A stretch of 64,000 nucleotides of DNA, from assembly GCF_900591205.1 (NCBI RefSeq), contig NZ_UUPU01000013.1, forward strand, positions 1-64,000, written 5' to 3'. Source of the stretch: Pseudomonas viridiflava (GTDB lineage: Bacteria; Pseudomonadota; Gammaproteobacteria; Pseudomonadales; Pseudomonadaceae). Position 1 is the first letter of the stretch. The number at the start of each line of letters is the position of its first letter. A model generated the notes under the pieces. The model saw only the letters and a program-made list of their open reading frames with translations, made no database searches and was not told the DNA's origin. Made by a program: the position numbers and the translations under genes. Shown here piece after piece: positions 22,112 through 31,707 of this stretch.

Positions 22112-22114
22112 GAA

Positions 22115-22483
22115 TCAGATACCCCAAAGAATCTGCACACCCCAGACGAAGTAAGCGAACATCGCGACGCCGCATACTGCCTGGAAGAGGAAACGTACTG
22201 CAGTCGCGGACTTGCCCAGCGCCATCGGCGTGAGGTAGTCGGTCGCGATGGTCCACATGCCGACCCAGGCGTGAGCGCCCAGGGCTACAAGTGCCAGCAG
22301 ACTGAAGATTCGCATCGCATTGTGGGAAAACAGGCCGTGCCATTGCTCATAGCCAATGCCCGGGTTTGCGACGAGGTATCCGATCAGGAAAATGAAATAA
22401 GCCGCGAGAACGACCGCAGACACACGCTGTGCCATCCAGTCATAGAGGCCCGAACGCGAAAGGTTCGTAACGCTGGTTACCAT
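22115..22483 (-). CDS. sdhD: Succinate dehydrogenase membrane anchor subunit D
   Basis: This 122-aa protein has three membrane helices and, with SdhC, forms the cytochrome b556 and quinone site. Conserved features are the N-terminal SGLYDWMAQR and the helix-two HAWVGMWTIATDYL with a His available for haem or quinone contact. The ATG at 22483 has GGAG at 7-base spacing; a TTG two codons upstream also opens the frame. It overlaps sdhC by 7 bp. Confidence 0.94.
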   Translation of the reverse strand: MVTSVTNLSRSGLYDWMAQRVSAVVLAAYFIFLIGYLVANPGIGYEQWHGLFSHNAMRIFSLLALVALGAHAWVGMWTIATDYLTPMALGKSATAVRFLFQAVCGVAMFAYFVWGVQILWGI

Positions 22484-22851
22484 ATCCAAACTCCTGCCAG
22501 AACGATCAGCACCACGGAAATGGCGATGATGATTTTCGAGCCACGGCGGCCGCCTTCCAGCGTCTCACCGATGCCCATATCCATGATCAAGTGGCGCACA
22601 CCGGCTACCAGGTGATACAGCAGAGCGGACAGGAGGCCCCATGCTACGAACTTGGCCAGCGGGCTGGTCAAGCATGCCTTCACCTCGGCAAAACCTTCCT
22701 CGGAACCCAGGGATTTGCTCAATGCATAAAGCATGATGCCCAAGCCCAGGAACAGGATGATGCCGGAAACACGGTGCAGGAACGACGTAACGCCGGTGAT
22801 GGGGAGTTTGATGGTCCTTAGGTCTAGGTTTACAGGTCGTTGGCTATTCAC
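22477..22851 (-). CDS. sdhC: Succinate dehydrogenase cytochrome b556 subunit
   Basis: This 124-aa three-helix subunit begins with GTG. The family signature RPVNLDLRTIKLPITG is followed by SFLHRVSGIILF, where Ser and Arg line the quinone pocket, and the likely haem ligand His is in HLVAGVRHLIMD. It is the first gene of sdhCDAB. The divergent gltA gene lies 364 bp away and a good promoter is visible upstream at 22987-23015. Confidence 0.95.
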   Translation of the reverse strand: MNSQRPVNLDLRTIKLPITGVTSFLHRVSGIILFLGLGIMLYALSKSLGSEEGFAEVKACLTSPLAKFVAWGLLSALLYHLVAGVRHLIMDMGIGETLEGGRRGSKIIIAISVVLIVLAGVWIW

Positions 22852-22986
22852 GGCTTTTTTTCACACTGAAGAGCCCCTAACAATCAGGGCAAAGTTGTTG
22901 GGGAGTGCACTGGTCAGGTAAGCACCACCCAGGGAGTGCGACCCCCAATGAAAGCAAGCCCAAAAGCCCTTGGCGGTCGGTGGCCG

Positions 22987-23015
22987 AGTATAGACAGTTA
23001 GGTTACTAATGACAA
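22987..23015 (-). promoter_or_regulatory. Sigma70-type promoter for sdhCDAB
   Basis: On the minus strand TTGTCA (23015-23010), a 17-base spacer and TATACT (22992-22987) make a near-consensus promoter directed at sdhC. Confidence 0.78.
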
Positions 23016-23129
23016 CGCGCACTCCTCACCCTAATAGCTGATTGCGCTGGCGGGATAAAAGGCGTAAATGGCAGTTAATTTCGAGGAAAAAGTACGGTTA
23101 AAGCCTTCTGGCGCAAGACTTTAGGCAAA

Positions 23130-23157
23130 TTGACATCTGGATTTATATCAATATAGT
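23130..23157 (+). promoter_or_regulatory. Sigma70-type promoter for gltA
   Basis: A consensus TTGACA (23130-23135), a 16-base spacer and TATAGT (23152-23157) lie about 60 bp upstream of the gltA start codon. Confidence 0.8.
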
Positions 23158-23215
23158 GGTGCGGGCCCTGCGTGGGGGGTCTGTCTGATGATTTGAAGCA
23201 TAAATAGGAGGCCAC

Positions 23216-24505
23216 ATGGCTGACAAAAAAGCGCAGTTGATCATCGAGGGCGCAGCCCCCGTCGAGCTGCCCATTTTAACCGGCACCGTTGGTCCCGATG
23301 TTATCGACGTACGGGGCCTGACGGCCACGGGCCGTTTCACATTCGACCCAGGCTTCATGTCGACCGCCTCTTGCGAGTCGAAGATCACCTATATCGACGG
23401 TGACAATGGCATTTTGTTGCACCGGGGCTACCCGATCGAGCAACTGGCTGAAAAATCGGACTACCTGGAAACCTGCTACCTGCTGCTAAATGGCGAATTG
23501 CCAACAGCCGAGCAAAAAGCCCAGTTCGTCAGCACCGTGAAGAACCACACCATGGTTCACGAGCAGTTGAAGACCTTCTTCAACGGCTTCCGTCGCGACG
23601 CCCACCCGATGGCCGTCATGTGCGGCGTGGTCGGCGCCCTGTCGGCCTTCTATCACGACTCCCTGGACATCAATAACCCGCAGCATCGCGAAATCTCGGC
23701 GATCCGCCTGGTTGCCAAGATGCCGACCCTGGCCGCAATGGTTTACAAGTACTCCATGGGCCAGCCCATGATGTACCCGCGCAACGACCTGACGTACGCA
23801 GAAAACTTCCTGCACATGATGTTCAACACGCCGTGCGAGATCAAACCGATCAGCCCGGTGCTGGCCAAGGCAATGGACCGGATCTTTATCCTCCACGCCG
23901 ACCACGAGCAAAACGCCTCCACCTCTACCGTACGTCTGGCCGGCTCTTCGGGTGCCAACCCGTTCGCCTGTATCGCCGCCGGTATCGCCGCACTGTGGGG
24001 CCCTGCCCACGGCGGTGCGAACGAAGCCGTTCTGACCATGCTTGACGAGATTGGCGATGTTTCCAACATCGACACCTTCATCGCCAAGGCCAAGGACAAG
24101 AACGATCCGTTCAAACTGATGGGCTTCGGTCACCGCGTTTACAAGAACCGCGACCCACGCGCCACCGTTATGAAACAGACCTGCGACGAAGTGTTGAAGG
24201 AACTGGGCATCAAGAACGATCCGCAACTCGAACTGGCCATGCGCCTGGAAGAGATCGCCCTGACCGACCCGTACTTCATCGAACGCTCGCTGTACCCGAA
24301 CGTCGACTTCTACTCGGGGATCATCCTCAAGGCGATCGGCATTCCAACCAGCATGTTCACCGTGATCTTCGCCCTGGCGCGGACCGTGGGCTGGATCTCC
24401 CACTGGAAAGAAATGCTCTCCAGCCCGTACAAAATTGGCCGCCCGCGCCAGCTGTACACCGGCTACGAGTCGCGTGACATCACCAAGCTGGAAGATCGCA
24501 AGTAA
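23216..24505 (+). CDS. gltA: Citrate synthase (type II)
   Basis: This 429-aa enzyme condenses oxaloacetate with acetyl-CoA at entry to the TCA cycle. The catalytic residues are visible as the His in [11 protein letters not shown], the His in [14 protein letters not shown] and the Asp in YPNVDFYSG. The N-terminal beta domain (about residues 1-60) and its length mark it as the NADH-regulated hexameric Gram-negative form. AGGAGG precedes the ATG. It is monocistronic with a terminator at 24528. Confidence 0.98.
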   Translation: MADKKAQLIIEGAAPVELPILTGTVGPDVIDVRGLTATGRFTFDPGFMSTASCESKITYIDGDNGILLHRGYPIEQLAEKSDYLETCYLLLNGELPTAEQKAQFVSTVKNHTMVHEQLKTFFNGFRRDAHPMAVMCGVVGALSAFYHDSLDINNPQHREISAIRLVAKMPTLAAMVYKYSMGQPMMYPRNDLTYAENFLHMMFNTPCEIKPISPVLAKAMDRIFILHADHEQNASTSTVRLAGSSGANPFACIAAGIAALWGPAHGGANEAVLTMLDEIGDVSNIDTFIAKAKDKNDPFKLMGFGHRVYKNRDPRATVMKQTCDEVLKELGIKNDPQLELAMRLEEIALTDPYFIERSLYPNVDFYSGIILKAIGIPTSMFTVIFALARTVGWISHWKEMLSSPYKIGRPRQLYTGYESRDITKLEDRK

Positions 24506-24527
24506 GCAATCAGCTTAGTTGTACCGA

Positions 24528-24559
24528 GAACGGCCTCCCTTAGTGGAGGCCGTTTTTGT
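24528..24559 (+). terminator. Rho-independent terminator of gltA
   Basis: CGGCCTCC and GGAGGCCG form an 8-bp stem around CTTAGT followed by TTTTTG, 26 bp after the gltA stop codon. Confidence 0.88.
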
Positions 24560-24579
24560 TTGTGGGGCCTGGTGTACCG

Positions 24580-24666
24580 CCATCGGGGGCAAGCCCCCTC
24601 CCACATTGAACCGCATTCCAAAGGTTGTACTCGGTTAACTGTGGGAGGGGGCTTGCCCCCGATGGC
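24580..24666. repeat. REP pair (GGGGGCTTGCCCCC type)
   Basis: Two inverted copies with about 35 bp between them occupy the gap between the convergent gltA and actP genes. Confidence 0.87.
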
Positions 24667-24697
24667 ATTAGCCCAAACACCACAAAACTCCAGACAA

Positions 24698-24735
24698 AAA
24701 AATACCCCAGCCTTGCGACCGGGGCATTTCTTGTT
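24698..24735 (-). terminator. Probable terminator of actP
   Basis: On the minus strand ATGCCCC and GGGGTAT pair around a 12-base loop and are followed by seven T residues, about 15-45 bp after the actP stop codon. The loop is larger than usual, so the call is moderate. Confidence 0.65.
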
Positions 24736-24747
24736 CAGCAACAACCC

Positions 24748-26406
24748 TTAGTGGTTAACCGCCCCACTCGCCCCCAGGCCAGTTTGCGAACGCACAAACT
24801 GCGGGAAGTACAGCGCACGCTCTTTCTCCGCCGCCGCCGACTTGTCGGTGATGGAGAAGAACCAGATACCGACGAACGCAATAATCATCGAGAACAGCGC
24901 AGGGTACTCGTACGGGAAGATGGCTTTTTCATGATGCAGGATCGACACCCAGATGGTCGGGCCCAGCACCATCAGGCCAACAGCACTGACCAGACCCAGC
25001 CAGCCGCCGATCATCGCGCCACGGGTGGTGAGGTTTTTCCAGTACATGGAAAGCAGCAGCACCGGGAAGTTACAGCTGGCGGCAATCGAGAACGCCAGGC
25101 CGACCATGAACGCGATGTTCTGGCTTTCGAACAGGATACCCAGGCCGATGGCCAGCACCGCCAGAGCGATGGTGGTGATCTTCGACACGCGAATCTCATC
25201 TTTTTCGTTGGCCTTGCCTTTCTTGATCACGCTGGCGTACAGGTCATGGGACACCGCCGAGGCGCCGGCCAGGGTCAAACCGGCAACCACTGCCAGGATG
25301 GTGGCAAACGCCACAGCCGAGATGAAGCCCAGGAAGATACTGCCGCCCACCGCGTTGGCCAGGTGCACCGCCGCCATGTTGTTACCGCCCAGCAAGGCGC
25401 CTGCCGCATCCTTGAACGCCGGGTTGGTGCTGACCAGCAGGATCGCGCCGAAGCCGATAATAAAGGTCAGAATATAGAAGTAGCCGATGAAGCCAGTGGC
25501 ATACAGCACGCTCTTACGCGCTTCCTTGGCGTCGCTTACGGTGAAGAAGCGCATCAGGATGTGCGGCAGGCCGGCGGTTCCGAACATCAGTGCCAGGCCA
25601 AGGGAGAATGCCGAAATCGGGTCTTTCACCAGGCCGCCAGGGCTCATGATCGCTTCACCTTTGGGGTGAACCTTGATTGCCTCGGCAAACAGCGTGTTGA
25701 AGTCGAAGTTGACGTGTTTCATTACCATCAGCGCCATGAAGGAGGCACCGGACAGCAGCAGCACTGCCTTGATGATTTGTACCCAAGTGGTCGCCAACAT
25801 GCCGCCGAACAGCACATACAGGCACATCAGGATACCCACCAGGATCACCGCCACATGGTAATCAAGGCCGAACAGCAACTGGATCAGCTTACCTGCGCCC
25901 ACCATCTGCGCAATCAGGTAGAACGCCACCACCACCAGCGAGCCACAGGCCGACAGGCTGCGGATCTGAGTCTGCCCCAAGCGATAGGACGCCACGTCGG
26001 CAAAGGTGTACTTGCCCAGGTTACGCAGGCGCTCGGCGATCAGGAACAGAATGATCGGCCAGCCCACCAGGAAGCCGATCGAGTAGATCAGGCCATCGTA
26101 GCCAGAGGTGAACACCAGCGCGGAAATCCCCAGGAAGGACGCCGCCGACATATAGTCGCCCGCAATCGCCAGGCCGTTCTGGAAACCGGTGATCTTGCCG
26201 CCGGCTGCGTAGTAGTCAGCCGCCGAGTTGTTGCGTTTGGAAGCCCAGTAGGTGATGCACAACGTCGCGCCGACAAAGGCCACGAACATCAGGATCGCTG
26301 CAACATTCAGCGGTTGTTTGTGCACTTCACCCGTCAATGCGTCCGCCGCCCAAACGGCAGGCGCAAAGACCGAAGCGCCGAATACAGCCAATAGACGACG
26401 GATCAT
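24748..26406 (-). CDS. actP: Cation/acetate symporter ActP
   Basis: This 552-aa protein of the sodium:solute symporter family imports acetate and other short-chain carboxylates. It carries a cleavable-looking N-terminal segment ending AVWAADA, then about thirteen membrane helices. The signature [20 protein letters not shown] and [12 protein letters not shown] lie near the first helices. The ATG at 26406 overlaps the upstream DUF485 gene by 4 bp, so the frame running on to 26529 is that gene in another phase. As in other proteobacteria, the DUF485-actP pair is conserved, but no acs gene is next to it here. Confidence 0.95.
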   Translation of the reverse strand: MIRRLLAVFGASVFAPAVWAADALTGEVHKQPLNVAAILMFVAFVGATLCITYWASKRNNSAADYYAAGGKITGFQNGLAIAGDYMSAASFLGISALVFTSGYDGLIYSIGFLVGWPIILFLIAERLRNLGKYTFADVASYRLGQTQIRSLSACGSLVVVAFYLIAQMVGAGKLIQLLFGLDYHVAVILVGILMCLYVLFGGMLATTWVQIIKAVLLLSGASFMALMVMKHVNFDFNTLFAEAIKVHPKGEAIMSPGGLVKDPISAFSLGLALMFGTAGLPHILMRFFTVSDAKEARKSVLYATGFIGYFYILTFIIGFGAILLVSTNPAFKDAAGALLGGNNMAAVHLANAVGGSIFLGFISAVAFATILAVVAGLTLAGASAVSHDLYASVIKKGKANEKDEIRVSKITTIALAVLAIGLGILFESQNIAFMVGLAFSIAASCNFPVLLLSMYWKNLTTRGAMIGGWLGLVSAVGLMVLGPTIWVSILHHEKAIFPYEYPALFSMIIAFVGIWFFSITDKSAAAEKERALYFPQFVRSQTGLGASGAVNH

Positions 26407-26714
26407 TGCGCAGCCTCCTTGAGAATCGCATTGTTCAGGTCGTCGAATTCGCCGTTGGCGCGTCGTACGTAGATGCCGGTGAGGATGAAGGCCGAAACAA
26501 TCAGCCCGACCCCGATAGGGATTCCCCACGTGATGGATGAGCCGGGGCTGAGTTTGGCCCCCAGCACTTGTGGCCCATAGGCGATCAATAGGATGAATCC
26601 GGAGTACAGCCCTAGCATGATCGCCGAGAGAATCCAGGCGAACCTTTCCCTTTTTCTTACCAGCTCCTTGAAACGCGGGCTGTTTTGAATCGAGAGGTAA
26701 ATGCTGTCGTTCAT
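26403..26714 (-). CDS. DUF485 membrane protein (YjcH-like)
   Basis: This 103-aa protein has two membrane helices (about residues 25-48 and 60-83) and the DUF485 pattern: N-terminal [20 protein letters not shown] and a short charged C-terminus. Its homologue YjcH is routinely encoded just upstream of actP, and the 4-bp overlap here indicates translational coupling. A role as an accessory subunit of the acetate symporter is inferred from this pairing. Confidence 0.9.
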   Translation of the reverse strand: MNDSIYLSIQNSPRFKELVRKRERFAWILSAIMLGLYSGFILLIAYGPQVLGAKLSPGSSITWGIPIGVGLIVSAFILTGIYVRRANGEFDDLNNAILKEAAQ

Positions 26715-26862
26715 TGTTTTTATCCTCGCAGCACAGCTTTTTTATTATTGGAACGTATCCACTGTATGCGGCTGCGGAACAGGTTCCAGACGACCTTAGT
26801 ATTAGATCGAGTGTAGCGAGGGTTTACGGGAGTGCAGGGAGATTTGCAGGAGGCAAAATTAA

Positions 26863-26951
26863 TGTGGGAGGGGGCTTGCCCCCGATGGCGTCCTGTCAGT
26901 TAACACACTTATGACTGACAGACCGCTATCGGGGACAAGCCCCCTCCCACA
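26863..26951. repeat. REP pair (GGGGGCTTGCCCCC type)
   Basis: Two inverted REP copies flank about 45 bp in the 255-bp gap between the DUF485 gene and the binding-protein gene. The right copy has one substitution in its core (GGGGACAAGCCCC). Confidence 0.87.
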
Positions 26952-26969
26952 GGGGTTGTCGCAAAGGTC

Positions 26970-27821
26970 TTACTTACCGACCCACTCGGCTACGCGCTCA
27001 GGGTGCTTGGCAACCCAATCCTTGGCCGCTGCGTCCGGCTTGGCGCCTTCTTGAATCGCGAGCATGACTTCGCCGATTTCGTCCTTGGACGCCCACTGGA
27101 ATTTCTTCAGGAAGGCCGCGACTTCCGGCGCTTTCTTCTCCAGGCCCTTGCTGCCGATGCTGTTTACGGTTTCAGCAGCACCATAAATCCCTTTTGGATC
27201 GTCCAGAAAACGCAGTTTCCACTTGGCGAACATCCAGTGTGGCACCCAACCGGTGACCGCGATGGACTCCTGTTTGTCTTCGGCACGGGTCAGTTCGGCG
27301 ATCATCGCCGCGCCCGAGCTGGCTTGCAGTTTGTAGTCCAGGCCATATTGCTTGATGGCTTCGTCGGTCTTGAGCATCACGCCTGAACCGGCGTCGATGC
27401 CGACGATCTTGTTCTTGAAGGTGGTATCGGTCTTAAGGTCTTCGATGGACTTGGCCTTGACGTAATCCGGCACGATCAGCCCGATCTTCGCATCCTTGAA
27501 GTTGGGGCCGTAGTCGACCACTTTGTCCTTGTTCTTGGCCCAGTACTCACCGTGGGTCACGGGCAGCCAGGCGGAGAGCATGGCATCGAGCTTGCCGGTG
27601 GCCACACCTTGCCACATGATCCCGGTGGCGACCGCTTGCAGTTTCACGTCATAACCGAGCTTTTGCTTGATCACCTCTGCCGCCACGTGCGTGGTGGCAA
27701 CGCTGTCGGACCAGCCGTCCACATAGCCGATGCTCAGGGTTTTGCTGTCGGCGCTGGCCAGTGTGGAGCTCATCGCAACTACCAGAGTGGCAGCTGCGCC
27801 CAAGAGTCGTCGCATCTTCAT
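26970..27821 (-). CDS. Glycine betaine/choline-type ABC substrate-binding protein (orphan)
   Basis: This 283-aa periplasmic protein has a signal peptide ending STLASAD and the OpuAC fold. Features typical of quaternary-ammonium binding proteins are IGYVDGWSDSVATTHVAAE, AMLSAWLPVTHGEYW and VTGWVPHWMF, in which Trp residues form the cage for the trimethylammonium group. No permease or ATPase gene is near. In Pseudomonas, orphan binding proteins such as CaiX and BetX deliver carnitine or betaine to the shared CbcWV transporter; this could be one of those, but the exact ligand cannot be read from sequence. Confidence 0.87.
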   Translation of the reverse strand: MKMRRLLGAAATLVVAMSSTLASADSKTLSIGYVDGWSDSVATTHVAAEVIKQKLGYDVKLQAVATGIMWQGVATGKLDAMLSAWLPVTHGEYWAKNKDKVVDYGPNFKDAKIGLIVPDYVKAKSIEDLKTDTTFKNKIVGIDAGSGVMLKTDEAIKQYGLDYKLQASSGAAMIAELTRAEDKQESIAVTGWVPHWMFAKWKLRFLDDPKGIYGAAETVNSIGSKGLEKKAPEVAAFLKKFQWASKDEIGEVMLAIQEGAKPDAAAKDWVAKHPERVAEWVGK

Positions 27822-28153
27822 CGTAGTTCCCCGAAAGTGCTGCGCCCGGCGGATGCCGAGCGACGTCAACCTGTTGTTATGTGGTGCACCGCGCCCCCTT
27901 CACGCGCTTCGATTCGGCGGCTGCGACATCAGTGGAGTGCTGACACTTCGATCATCAACCTGCCCGGGCCTTCGACCTGCTCTGTCAGCGACCTCGTACA
28001 AGCAAGAAACGACATCACATCGCCAGCAGGACGTTTTGTAGGACTTGGCAGCACAATCCCGCCCGAACTTTGCATGTCAAAATTATGCAGCCCCACTGGG
28101 ACGGGGCAAATCCGGGTAAGATGCGCGCCTTTGCTCCCCCAGATAAGCCGACC
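27822..28153. other. Gene-free divergent region of 332 bp
   Basis: This stretch separates the divergent binding-protein and GH17-like genes. No reading frame with a good start, no REP and no terminator-like hairpin is evident. It probably holds the promoters of both genes; I see no clear operator. Confidence 0.4.
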
Positions 28154-29707
28154 ATGCCCGCGAATGCCCGCTTCCCTGCCCTGCCCTATTTCTTCGCTGT
28201 GATCCTCGGCCTGCTGGCCCTTTTCGGCTATTGGTACGGTCTTGGCCGGCCGGTGGTGTTGCCGGATGTGGCCAGCGCCAGCCACAAGCTGCAATGCGCG
28301 TCCTACACGCCGTTCGACAAGGACCAATCGCCCTTCGACCAGCCGTTCAAGCTGCGCCCCGAGCGCATGGACGCCGACCTGGCCCTGCTGGCCACCCGCT
28401 TCGAATGTATCCGCACCTACTCGATGACCGGCCTGGAAGCCTTGCCGGACCTGGCACGCAAGCATGGGTTGAAGTTGATGATCGGCGCCTGGGTCAGCAG
28501 TGACCAGATCGCCACCGAAAAAGAAGTCGACCTGCTGATCGCCTCAGCCAACGCCAACCCCGACGTGGTGACCTCGGTGATCGTCGGCAACGAAGCCCTG
28601 CTGCGCAAGGAAGTCACGTCCAAGCAGCTGGTGAGGCTGATCCACAAGGTCAAAAGCCAGATCAAGCAACCGGTCACCTACGCCGACGTCTGGGAGTTCT
28701 GGCTGAAACACCCGGAAATCGCGCCTGCCGTGGACTTCCTGACCATCCACCTGCTGCCGTACTGGGAAGATGACCCATCAGGCATCGACCAGGCCCTCAA
28801 GCATGTGGGGGATGTACGCCAGACGTTCGGCCACAAATTTGCGCCCAAAGACGTGCTGATTGGCGAGACCGGCTGGCCCAGCGAAGGTCGCCAGCGCGAA
28901 ACCGCGGTGCCGAGCCGCGTCAATGAAGCCAAGTTCATGCGCGGTTTTGTGGCCATGGCCGAAGCCAATGGCTGGCATTACAACCTGATAGAAGCCTTTG
29001 ACCAGCCGTGGAAGCGCGCCAGCGAAGGTGCGGTCGGCGGTTACTGGGGCCTGTTCGACGCGGACCGCCAGGACAAGGGCATCCTCGCCGGGCCAGTGAC
29101 CAATGTGCCTTACTGGCCGCTGTGGCTGGGCGTGGGTGGGATTATCCTGCTGGGTACGCTGGTGGTCGGTGGTCGTGTTCGCAGCACACGCGCCGCGCTG
29201 ATGCTGCCGTTACTCGGTGCGGTGGCGGCCTGTTCCATTGGCACTTGGGCCGAATTGACCCGCGTCACCGCACGCTTTAATGATGAGTGGGTGTGGGCCG
29301 GCTTGCTGGTGGCCCTGAACCTGCTGGTGCTGGCCCACGCGGCCCTGGCCCTGAGCGCACGGGAAGGCTGGCGCGAGCGCGCCTTCAACTGGCTTGAACA
29401 ACGGGCAGGCTGGCTGATGGCAATCGCCGGGTTTGCGGGGGCGGTGATGATGCTGGCGCTGGTGTTTGACCCCCGCTATCGCAGCTTCCCGAGTGCGGCG
29501 CTGGTGCTGCCGGCCCTGGTTTACCTGGTGCGCCCAGTGACCGGGCCGCGTCGGGAGATTGCGTTGCTGGCCTTTATTATCGGTGCCGGCATTGCGCCGC
29601 AGCTGTATCGCGAAGGTTTGCTGAACCAGCAGGCGTGGGGTTGGGCGGTGGTCAGTGTGCTGATGGTTGCGGCTTTGTGGCGTTGCTTGCGGGTGCGCAA
29701 GGCTTAA
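28154..29707 (+). CDS. GH17-like membrane glucosidase/transglycosylase
   Basis: This 517-aa protein has one N-terminal membrane anchor (about residues 8-25), a beta-glucanase-like TIM barrel (about 35-310) and six or seven C-terminal membrane helices. The barrel keeps both GH17 glutamates: VGNEALL (acid/base) and the signature GETGWPS (nucleophile). This architecture fits enzymes that modify beta-1,3 or beta-1,6 glucan in the periplasm while anchored to the inner membrane, as in cyclic or osmoregulated glucan metabolism. The upstream in-frame extension to 28070 has no ribosome-binding site. It is not next to a glucan synthase gene. Confidence 0.82.
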   Translation: MPANARFPALPYFFAVILGLLALFGYWYGLGRPVVLPDVASASHKLQCASYTPFDKDQSPFDQPFKLRPERMDADLALLATRFECIRTYSMTGLEALPDLARKHGLKLMIGAWVSSDQIATEKEVDLLIASANANPDVVTSVIVGNEALLRKEVTSKQLVRLIHKVKSQIKQPVTYADVWEFWLKHPEIAPAVDFLTIHLLPYWEDDPSGIDQALKHVGDVRQTFGHKFAPKDVLIGETGWPSEGRQRETAVPSRVNEAKFMRGFVAMAEANGWHYNLIEAFDQPWKRASEGAVGGYWGLFDADRQDKGILAGPVTNVPYWPLWLGVGGIILLGTLVVGGRVRSTRAALMLPLLGAVAACSIGTWAELTRVTARFNDEWVWAGLLVALNLLVLAHAALALSAREGWRERAFNWLEQRAGWLMAIAGFAGAVMMLALVFDPRYRSFPSAALVLPALVYLVRPVTGPRREIALLAFIIGAGIAPQLYREGLLNQQAWGWAVVSVLMVAALWRCLRVRKA

Positions 29708-29713
29708 GATTGC

Positions 29714-29797
29714 AATCGCAGGCAAGCCAGCTCCCACAGTGACCGAGTGCATCCCTTGGAATGCGGTCGACTGTGGGAGCTGGCTTGCCTGCGAAGA
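29714..29797. repeat. REP pair (GCTGGCTTGCCTGCGA type)
   Basis: Two inverted copies meet between the convergent GH17-like gene and a small membrane-protein gene. Confidence 0.87.
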
Positions 29798-29804
29798 GGC
29801 GCTA

Positions 29805-30173
29805 TCAGATAACCCGAGGCTTCCTGACCAATCTCAAACCCGCAATCACCACCGCAAACACCGCAAACGTGGTGTTGTACAGCGCCAGCGCCGGCAACCC
29901 GAACACCATCGCCAGCACCGCCAGCCCCCACCCCGCTCGGCCCGGCACAAAAAACGCCAGCACCGCGGTCACCAGCGCCGCCCAGCCCATCACCTTGAAG
30001 TGAATCATCAACCCAAGGTTCGAACGCACCTGGCATTCCCAGCGACTGGCCTCGTCGGCACAAATACCGACCCACTGGCCATCCTCCATAAAGCCGTAAC
30101 GTGCGGCATAGCTGGCAGCCAGCCATAACGGCAGGGCGATAAGCAGCAGGATCAGGGGCAAACGACGGGACAT
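29805..30173 (-). CDS. Small conserved membrane protein of unknown function
   Basis: This 122-aa protein begins with a signal-anchor or signal peptide (residues 5-22) followed by a short extracytoplasmic part with two Cys (ICADEASRWECQV) that could form a disulfide. Two or three membrane helices follow from about residue 55 to 112, and a basic tail ends the chain. I do not recognise a family. It is a single gene and its coding bias matches its neighbours. Confidence 0.7.
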   Translation of the reverse strand: MSRRLPLILLLIALPLWLAASYAARYGFMEDGQWVGICADEASRWECQVRSNLGLMIHFKVMGWAALVTAVLAFFVPGRAGWGLAVLAMVFGLPALALYNTTFAVFAVVIAGLRLVRKPRVI

Positions 30174-30408
30174 GGAGCACTCCGATAAGCAAAAACGGCG
30201 CTCAGCTTAATCCCCCAGCGGCCGTTAGCAAGGTGTGTACGCAGATAACTGTTCATCCAAGCGTCGCAAAGTGTATCTTCTGGCTACTATTACCCCGATT
30301 CCGACGTTTTTTTCCGACTTTTAGTGCCGAGGGCTGGCACTTCGGTGGCAACGCGGTGGTCATAGCCTGCGAACTTCATTCAGCACGTTTCCTCTTAGGG
30401 ATTAAGTC

Positions 30409-31707
30409 ATGCTCCGTTCCTTGCGCTGTGCTGCCTTGCTGGGCAGCCTTTTTTTGAGTGCGTCAGCACTGGCCGTCGATATCGACCAGGCCACCTATGG
30501 CTACCCTTTGACGAACCCGTTCGAAGCGACCATTGCCACCACCCCACCTGACCTTCGGCCCAAACTGCCGACGGATGATGAGATCAACCAGTCCGACTAC
30601 ACCCTGAATATGCGCCCCGAGCGCGAGTTCAGCCTGCCGGACAACTTCTGGGCGGTGAAGAAACTCACCTACCGCATTGCCAAGCAGGACCGCGCCGCGC
30701 CGCTGATCTTCCTGATCGCCGGCACCGGTGCGCGGTTTGACAGCAGCATCAACGAATACCTGAAAAAACTCTATTACCAGGCCGGCTACCACGTGGTGCA
30801 GCTGTCTTCGCCCACCAGCTTTGACTTCATCGCCTCTGCTTCGCGCTTCGCCACGCCGGGCATCAGCCAGGAAGACGCCGAAGACATGTACCGCGTGATG
30901 CAAGCCGTACGCGCGCAGAACGCTTCGCTACCGGTTACCGATTTCTACCTCACCGGCTACAGCCTCGGCGCCCTGGATGCGGCTTTTGTCAGCAAACTGG
31001 ACGAGACCCGCCGTAGCTTCAATTTCAAGAAAGTGCTGCTGCTCAACCCGCCGGTCAACCTCTACACCTCGATCACCAATCTCGACAAGCTGGTACAGAC
31101 CGAGGTCAAGGGCATCAACAACACCACCACCTTCTATGAACTGGTGTTGAATAAGCTGACCCGTTACTTCCAGCAAAAGGGCTATATCGACCTCAACGAC
31201 GCCCTGCTTTACGACTTCCAACAATCCAAGCAGCACCTGACCAACGAACAGATGGCCATGCTGATCGGCACCTCGTTCCGTTTCTCGGCCGCCGACATCG
31301 CCTTTACCTCGGACCTGATCAACCGCCGCGGCCTGATCATCCCGCCCAAGTACCCGATCACCGAAGGCACCAGCCTCACGCCGTTCCTCAAGCGTGCGCT
31401 GCAATGTGACTTCGACTGCTACCTCACCGAACAAGTGATTCCGATGTGGCGCGCCCGCACCGACGGCGGCAGCCTGCTGCAATTGGTCGACCAGGTCAGC
31501 CTTTACGCGCTCCAGGACTACCTGCACACCAACCCCAAGATCGCCGTCATGCACAACGCCGACGACGTGATCCTGGGCCCTGGCGACCTTGGTTTCCTGC
31601 GTAAAACCTTCGGCGATCGCTTGACCGTCTACCCGCTGGGCGGCCATTGCGGCAACCTCAATTACCGCGTCAACGCCGACGCCATGCTGGAGTTCTTCCG
31701 TGGCTAA
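30409..31707 (+). CDS. Exported alpha/beta-hydrolase-like protein
   Basis: This 432-aa protein has a signal peptide ending ASALAVD. The nucleophile elbow GYSLG (about residue 184) with downstream NADDVILGPGD and GGHCG supplies a plausible Ser-Asp-His triad, so a periplasmic lipase- or esterase-like role is likely. Homologues are sometimes labelled serine/threonine protein kinases, but no kinase motif is visible here. The gene overlaps mlaA by 8 bp, so the two are co-translated, which suggests work on lipids or lipoproteins at the envelope. This functional link is inference. Confidence 0.78.
   Translation: MLRSLRCAALLGSLFLSASALAVDIDQATYGYPLTNPFEATIATTPPDLRPKLPTDDEINQSDYTLNMRPEREFSLPDNFWAVKKLTYRIAKQDRAAPLIFLIAGTGARFDSSINEYLKKLYYQAGYHVVQLSSPTSFDFIASASRFATPGISQEDAEDMYRVMQAVRAQNASLPVTDFYLTGYSLGALDAAFVSKLDETRRSFNFKKVLLLNPPVNLYTSITNLDKLVQTEVKGINNTTTFYELVLNKLTRYFQQKGYIDLNDALLYDFQQSKQHLTNEQMAMLIGTSFRFSAADIAFTSDLINRRGLIIPPKYPITEGTSLTPFLKRALQCDFDCYLTEQVIPMWRARTDGGSLLQLVDQVSLYALQDYLHTNPKIAVMHNADDVILGPGDLGFLRKTFGDRLTVYPLGGHCGNLNYRVNADAMLEFFRG

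Larger units (their letters stand above)
22852..23215. promoter_or_regulatory. Divergent sdhC/gltA control region
   Basis: This 364-bp gene-free region separates the minus-strand sdhCDAB operon from plus-strand gltA. It contains one good promoter for each direction (given separately). The sdh promoter implies a leader of about 130 bases before the GTG of sdhC, enough for post-transcriptional control, for example by an Hfq/Crc or small-RNA system. I see no strong palindromic operator. Confidence 0.7.

Noticed and set aside
24625..26394. 589-codon open frame opposite actP
   Set aside because: It is antisense to actP, begins inside a REP and terminator, and has a Gln/His/Arg-rich composition.
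30409..31707. Serine/threonine protein kinase
   Set aside because: This label is used for some homologues, but no P-loop, HRD or DFG-like motif is present. The protein is exported and has a GxSxG elbow.
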